The translations under genes were made by a program, and so were the position numbers. Source: Paramecium octaurelia (Eukaryota; Ciliophora; Oligohymenophorea; Peniculida; Parameciidae). From it: a DNA stretch of 64,000 bases. Below the pieces are notes generated by a model. It was not told the DNA's origin. It saw only the letters and a program-made list of their open reading frames with translations, and searched no databases. Where the stretch lies: positions 323,311-387,310 of the forward strand of contig CAJJDP010000059.1 of the NCBI GenBank assembly GCA_905182995.1, written 5' to 3'. The first letter of the stretch is position 1. Every line of letters starts with the position of its first letter. Of this stretch, positions 58,801 through 64,000 are shown one piece after another.

Positions 58801-60147
58801 TCAACAATGAAATTCAAATTACAAAAGACTTGTAAATCCAAATCTTAATGATTAAACAATGGGATAGTAGATTCCAGCAATAAAATTCAAAATTGCTAAA
58901 AGAATAGTAAAATAGATCACTAAATGAACTAATTTTAATTTTTCAATAAGTTTCAAAGAGAAATGACAACATATTGTTCCAAATACAAGCTAATTATGAA
59001 TATTATCTTTACAGCTAATCCAAAAAACCAAGCGATTTCTGCCATCGAAATGTAACTATCAGTTATTAATTTGACAACATTAGTCAAGCCAATAAAAAAG
59101 TAATTAAAAGCTGATGTTGCAGTTGCAATTCTAGGATGTAGTCCTAATTCCAATAACACAGGCACCATAATTAATCCCTTAAATAAACACAAATGTATTA
59201 CTGCTCCCAAAGCCAGAAGCCCTGAAATCAATCCAGCAAAAAATCCAGACAAATAAATCATTATAAATCTATTCTTTTGAAAATATCTTTCTTACACATA
59301 AATTTTATAATCATCAAATATCTTTTCTTTCTAATAATAATTTTATCTAAATTACGTTTAATCCATAAGTATATACTAATCTGGACATAAAAATATTAAA
59401 AACAAACAATATTATCCACAAAATGTATCTAAAATCAATGCATTTATTTAGTGGAATAAATGGTTTGAGATATTTTCCGCCAGTCATAATTATTTATGAA
59501 ACAATAAAGAAGGATAAGGCTATGGCCAACTTTTTATATGGGTAAAAATTCTGGAATTCACTTTGCAATAATAATTGTTGTTCTTCAGTATATATTGAAT
59601 CTTTTAAATTGAGTAAATATTTTTCTAAATCTAGTTCACTTTGGCATCTTATCTTTCTCAGCTTCTCCTTTTTGGCTTTATTCAATAGAAATGGAATTAC
59701 GATGATCAAAAATATTTATTAGAAGATTGTTTCAATTATGGGAGCCAAAAAAACGTTCAGGATACTGCCTAAATAAGATCCAAGTGCTATTGAGCAATTT
59801 AAAATCACCACTAGATCGTAATTTACTAATGGTCTTTTCTCATCGTAGGGATGTGACTTCTTCATCAATAGAAATGTGTTTATGACACACCCGCCAAACA
59901 TTAAGCAATAAGATAACTAGGTTGCATAACTCTATTCATAATCAAGCATCATTAAGAGAATGGGTCCTTTCAATACTCCTCCTCCTAATCCTCCGGTCAT
60001 TCCAAGTCCCAACAATATTGGGCAAATGATGTATACTAGGGCAGTATAGAGAGACATTGGGAATATGGGATCGTGTAGACACATCCCATTTATGCATTTG
60101 TTTAAATATCCGCAATTTAGAGATTCTGGACATACTTATTTGAACAT
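58801..60147 (-). CDS. TauE/SafE-family membrane transporter
   Basis: 424 residues. ATG at 60147, TGA at 58801-58803; introns 59331-59355, 59178-59201 (24-nt stopless) and 58990-59012. Two homologous halves, each with the family motif: GLGMTGGLGGGVLKGPILL near the N-terminus and, once the 24-nt intron is removed, LALGAGLIMVPVLLELG, followed by PRIATATSAFNYFFIG. About eight to nine membrane spans separated by a charged ~90-residue loop (KAKKEKLRKIRCQSELDLEK). Family members export sulfite, sulfoacetate or related organic acids; eukaryotic members are often annotated as sulfite exporters, so the substrate is unknown. A Cys-rich stretch (CPESLNCGYLNKCINGMC) precedes the first span. Converges with the Pumilio gene, 86 bases apart. 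Confidence 0.88.
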
Positions 60148-60244
60148 TAAGATATTAAATAATAGTGAAAATTGTTAAATCAAATATAGAATTTTGTAAA
60201 ATTACCTATTATATTTAAAAATTATTTATTAAATAAGTAATCAA

Positions 60245-60688
60245 TCATTTTTTAGGATAGTGAATTCGATTTCTTTGGTTAATCATTTGCTGATGAATTT
60301 ATAAGTAATTGTGGACTAAGATAGAGCTTTATTTTTCCAATTAATCTAAGTATTTGTATTATTAATCAAATCCAGCATTCATACTAAATTTATCCATCAA
60401 ACTGTCAATTTGTAATATGGATTTTTTGTTAAAATTGTTGGTTTTGATTCTTTCTTGAGTGCTAATGTGTGTAGATACTTCTAGAGAATTGTTTGAGATC
60501 TTGTTTGAAATTGATCTTCCTTTGCTACTTTATTTTTGAAAAGGCGATTGGTTTTTTGATCTTTGACTTGGTATGTAATTATTCTATTTGATATATGGAC
60601 TTTTTGTTAGTTGAGGTAGCTTAAGTTTAAAACTAGGACTATTATCCTTGCTTTAAGCTTTGATTAATAATTAATCATTTTTATACAT
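60245..60688 (-). CDS. Hypothetical basic, Ser/Gln-rich protein
   Basis: 147 residues, intronless, ATG at 60688, TGA at 60245-60247. Basic and Ser/Asn/Gln-rich N-terminal two-thirds (SKDNSPSFKLKLPQLTKSPY; SQRSKNQSPFQKQSSKGRS) with several SP dipeptides, then a helical segment (IDSLMDKFSMNAGFDQQYKY). No family recognised. Its start codon is 17 bases from that of the divergent gene at 60706. Confidence 0.6.
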
Positions 60689-60705
60689 TAATTATAATCA
60701 CACTT
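60689..60705. promoter_or_regulatory. Extremely short divergent intergenic region
   Basis: Only 17 bases separate the two divergent start codons. If both first ATGs are used, this region plus coding sequence must hold both 5' UTRs and promoters, implying overlapping transcripts or downstream starts. No TATA-like or initiator motif can be assigned with confidence. Confidence 0.4.
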
Positions 60706-61506
60706 ATGAAAGAATACGGTTCATCTAAACTTCTCAAGACAATTATTCAACAAGAAGTCATCACTAATGTTGAGCCTCCTAAAAAATTCAAAGTTAATGA
60801 TTAGTATAAACCTGCAGAGAATATAGCATAATATTCTTAAGAAGAGCCTAGGAAAGAAAAAATAACTTTGGATGATATTATTCCAATTGATCCTCAAATC
60901 CCAGTTGCTGAGGCTGAGAGGCGTACAGTAGTACCAGTAAAAAAGCAACAGCAAACACAAGAAGGTCCTGTTGATGATTTACAAAACATTAATATTGTTG
61001 CATGTGAGGAATATTCCCACATGAGACCAGTCATACTTGGAGAGATAGAAGAAGAGACCTTAAAACAAAAAAAGAGTTTTTTATAAGCATTACGCGATGG
61101 TCATTGCATCATATAATTGCCAAACAAATTACCTTTTCATGACATAGGAAAAACATAAAAATATGTTGAGGAGGTTAAAGGCGATTAGGTGTAAAAATAA
61201 TTAAAGTAATGATATTTCAAGATTTTAATTAGAGATTATTATGATGAATGTTATGATAGTAGTGGCATACAATTATAAAAATAATTCACAAATCTCAGTA
61301 ATAAAGTCGATGTGGGTATACATATAGGAAAAATTTCAATTGCTGCAGATGGATCAGCCATTTGGAAAGCTGGAAGGGAAGAATTTGAAATTGTTTAAGG
61401 AATCACCTAGGATTTAGATTAAAAATGTTTGGTAATCAACAAAGAAGATGGTAAATGTGGATTCGTCAATGTGGGTGACAAATTTGTTATAACTCCTAAT
61501 TATTGA
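60706..61506 (+). CDS. Hypothetical protein with conserved-looking C-terminal half
   Basis: 257 residues. ATG at 60706, one 27-nt intron (61206-61232, containing TGA), TGA at 61504-61506. The first ~125 residues are Gln/Glu/Pro-rich (DDIIPIDPQIPVAEAERRTV). The rest looks globular: EEYSHMRPVILGEIEEET, SFLQALRDGHCIIQLPNK, KVDVGIHIGKISIAADGSAI and NKEDGKCGFVNVGDKFVI. Beta-rich with repeated Gly and Val; no family recognised. Confidence 0.7.
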
Positions 61507-61898
61507 AGTTCATTTTAAGTAATAATATATTCAGTAAATTATACGAATTGTTAAACTATATTTAAAATCTTAATTATATCTATAATAATTTACAGTTATT
61601 ATTATATAATCTAAGCTTTAGTTTATTTCTCAATCCCAAAAAACTTGAAAATTATAGGAGAAAATGGAATTAATATTTTCAAATTATTGAACAAAATTTA
61701 AGGATTATAAATATTGACATTTATTCTTTTTATAAAATTATTAACAATACTATAAAGATGAGGTTTTAATAAATTTTGATTTCTTGGTGGTACCAAAATG
61801 ATATAATTGAGGTGTACAAAAATTGATGGGTATTATTAGTGTTATTATATATATTAATAATTTTTAACGAATTATAAATAATTCAAATTTTAAACCAA
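61507..61898. other. Intergenic stretch upstream of the CXC gene
   Basis: 392 very AT-rich bases with no ORF of note. It lies between the stop of the hypothetical gene and the start of the CXC gene on the same strand, so it likely holds the latter's promoter. Confidence 0.5.
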
Positions 61899-62422
61899 AT
61901 GAAAACTTTTTAAGTTAGTAAAGACTCATCATTTAGGTATTTTAAACATTAAATTAAGGATCTTAGTGCCATAAAATAGGATTGAAATGGAAGAGGAGAC
62001 AGTGGAAACATCGATCTAGTTAGATTAAAAGAATATTTATCGACCAATTAAAATAATATTTCCTCCTCCAAATCATCCAAAAATCACTACAAATACAAAG
62101 TAAATTATACATTAATGTTAGATCTTGTAATTGTAAAAAATCCTAGTGTCTAAAACAGTATTGTGATTGCTTTGCTAACGGATAAATGTGCTCCGAAAAT
62201 TGTAATTGCGTTGGCTGCTTCAATAATACACTCAATATTGAGTAAAGAAAGGTGGCTAAAGTGCAAATTATAAATCGAGATCCCGGAGCATTCAAATAAA
62301 GTTTCAAAGGATGCAATTGTAAAAAGTCTGGCTGCCAAAAGAAATATTGTGAATGTTTTTTAAATGGTCTAACATGTACACATTTGTGTAGATGCGACGG
62401 ATGTCTCAATTGCTAAAAGTGA
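61899..62422 (+). CDS. CXC-domain protein (tesmin/TSO1/LIN54-like)
   Basis: 159 residues. ATG at 61899, introns 61937-61958 and 62100-62121 (22 nt each), TGA at 62420-62422. Two Cys-rich CXC modules: [18 protein letters not shown] through CNCVGC, and [18 protein letters not shown] through CRCDGC, joined by a ~20-residue spacer with RDPGAF, which matches the family's RNPxAF-type linker. Such proteins bind zinc and the CHR DNA element (TTYGAA), as in LIN54 of the DREAM/MuvB complex. Here the protein is little more than the DNA-binding unit, lacking LIN54's C-terminal helical region. Confidence 0.93.
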
Positions 62423-62761
62423 TATTTTTATATAATTCATTTCAATCATAAAGAGTTAGAATTAAAATTTAATCCAAGTAATTAATTCTTTAATCATGAC
62501 TAAAACTAATTGACCATATATCTTAATATCACTTATTTGCAGTGCTAACTTGCAAATTTCTTAAGAAATTTTAGACTTTCATACTTTGTTAAGATGTTAT
62601 ATAAATCACAGAATATTAAAATATTTCTATCAAAATCTTAGATTCAAGATCAAAATATGATTTTTTATGTAATAATAATACAATATAAAAGATTTATTAG
62701 CTATATGATATAATTCTAATTATAAAAATTTAAATTATTAAATCATTAGATATTTTTGTAA
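62423..62761. other. Tail-to-tail intergenic stretch
   Basis: 339 AT-rich bases between two convergent genes. No ORF or structure recognised. Confidence 0.5.
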
Positions 62762-64000
62762 TCATAAGACTTTGTTGCTGGTTGTACTGCTTAATATTAA
62801 TTAGAGACGATTATTTTGTGTTTTGAAGAGAGGAGAGAAGTGCATCTAGGATTGAAATGTCCTGGATTTAATTCTGTTTTATGCTTTTGGTAAAATCATT
62901 CTTTTTTTTTCTTTGCGGCTTTTCATTTGGGATTAAGATGTACTCAAGGGACTGTTGCAAGATTATTTATCTAACAATTCTTCTGGAAAGTGTGTTTTCA
63001 TCGCAAGTTTTTTCATTTTATATTTTGGTTATTCAACTTAGGATTCAGGCTTTTGAATTAATTAGGTATCCAAATCTTGAGATTCATTTTAAGTAACAAA
63101 ATTATAGCAGATTTTTGATTTAAGAAAGAGCTCTGATTAAGTATGAGTGACGGTTGAAGGGATAACTTTAACTGGATGTTTTCTTTATTTTTAAGATAAG
63201 AATTCGAGTTATTATTTGATTAAATTAATACGTTGCTATTTTTTAATTTATTGAATTTATTGTATCTTTTTTGTAGTCTCTATTAATCTTTCGCTTTTTT
63301 GTGGCGATTCAATTATATTTTCTGATTTAATTCTTTAAGTATAATACTATGGAAAAGTGGATGCTGTTTTTGCATCTGTCTATGTTCTAAGTTCAGCAAA
63401 CTGTTGAAGTTCTATTCTGTGCAATTTAAGTTCTTCAGATTGTTATTCAAACATTCTTTCAACCAAAGAAGTTCTTTAGATTTTATAAGCATAGCCCTTG
63501 GCTGAATTACAGACCAGGGAGTACTCATAAGGAAGATTGATGTTGAGATGATAGAATCCAAATACTTGCAATTCTCCGATTTCAAAAAGCTATAATATTA
63601 GAGGTAGTTACATTAGCATTAGTTTGATTAGATCTAATAAACTTCTTAACTAAGAAGCTACCAGATTTAATTAAAATAAAATAATCAACCTTTTAGCCTT
63701 CTTAGATAACAATTTGATTTTTTTCAAATTCGTACAGGAAGGAATTCAGATAAATGTGTTTCAATTGGGTTCTGTGAAGATGGGAAAATATCTTGATTTG
63801 AGAGAAATAATCAATGTTCTTCATAATTAAAAGATACATACTTCGTCCAGTTATTTTTATTGTTCTTCTTGAAGAATATGTTTAAATTGTTATTTGTCTA
63901 AAACAGCAAAAGTGCATTCAGTGAGACATTGGATTGTCGCTAACCTTGGTTGCTTGTGTAGGAGTGCCAATTCACCAAAAGATTCCCCTTTATTCAGGAT
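62762..64000 (-). CDS. Cyclic-nucleotide-binding protein, 5' end outside the window
   Basis: 397 C-terminal residues are present; introns 63819-63841 (23 nt) and 63590-63611 (22 nt); TGA at 62762-62764. The first visible segment, KGESFGELALLHKQPRLATI, is the phosphate-binding cassette of a cNMP-binding domain, with the Glu and Arg that hold the cyclic nucleotide. A second module follows (IFSHLHRTQLKHIYLNSFLY, IVIQEGQKVDYFILIKSG), but its cassette is degenerate (LQVFGFYHLNINLPYEYS). The last ~190 residues are basic, Gln/Lys/Ser-rich and helical, with no kinase or channel domain. It could be a PKA regulatory-like subunit, a CNBD scaffold or part of a channel. Confidence 0.85.

Noticed and set aside
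62143-63096. His/Phe-rich minus-strand ORFs at 62143-62409 and a hydrophobic plus-strand ORF at 62881-63096
   Set aside because: The first two are antisense to the CXC domain; the last is antisense to the C-terminal part of the cyclic-nucleotide-binding gene.
1-64000. CRISPR arrays, bacterial operon signals, Shine-Dalgarno sites and rho-independent terminators
   Set aside because: Repeats are not regularly spaced, the genes contain spliceosomal-type introns and the code is ciliate; bacterial signals are not expected.
1-64000. Residual internal eliminated sequences (IESs)
   Set aside because: TA-bounded segments are everywhere in such AT-rich DNA; without germline sequence no IES can be distinguished from ordinary intergenic DNA or introns.

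Overview
The window is almost certainly macronuclear DNA of a Paramecium-type ciliate. Frames stay open only if TAA and TAG are read as glutamine, and genes end on TGA alone. More than 30 introns of 20-31 nt with GT...AG ends were placed, each restoring the reading frame. Start and stop codons of neighbouring genes often lie within tens of bases, and the DNA is strongly AT-rich. Conserved proteins (ribosomal P0, Pumilio, HSF factors, CXC protein, MORN proteins, a CAMK-type kinase) read cleanly with this code.

Positions 1-9520 and 22958-39700 are repeat-rich and rearranged. They carry a multi-copy family of coiled-coil proteins with a conserved N-terminal module and, in the long members, a conserved C-terminal domain. 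Members lie at 201-752 (+), 4287-6056 (-), 24812-26548 (+), 34109-35845 (-) and 36481-37604 (-, cut by a gap). Most start just downstream of a 3' fragment of an SLC33A1-like (acetyl-CoA transporter) gene, whose only near-complete copy is at 37875-39093. An inverted repeat with 3.77-kb arms (24178-27943 and 32714-36479) carries the coiled-coil gene plus a convergent 318-residue gene of unknown function. Three single-N gaps (3117, 7881, 32713) each sit between two copies of the same 1.4-1.9 kb sequence, which looks like failed contig overlap; a fourth N (36480) truncates a gene. Copy numbers must be read with this in mind.

Positions 9517-22957 hold ordinary genes: a DUF922 protein with an altered zinc-protease motif, a dead cathepsin-like gene, a PH-domain protein kinase, a 1016-residue acidic protein, two unrecognised proteins, a Cache-domain receptor-like membrane protein and a Gln-rich protein.

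Positions 39.2-64 kb are mostly compact single-copy genes: an acylated MORN protein, a dynein-light-chain-like protein, a multi-pass membrane protein, a PX protein, ribosomal P0, a MORN+IQ protein, two adjacent HSF-type factors, a GTPBP1/2-like GTPase, a type I membrane protein, a Pumilio protein, a TauE/SafE-type transporter, a CXC (tesmin/LIN54-like) protein and the 3' part of a cyclic-nucleotide-binding protein. They form no obvious pathway. No tRNA, rRNA, CRISPR array or telomere repeat was recognised.

The most promising unexplained system is the amplified coiled-coil family with its conserved C-terminal domain, transporter-derived flanks and linked 318-residue gene. All gene models were made by eye, and intron positions are inferred from frame restoration.
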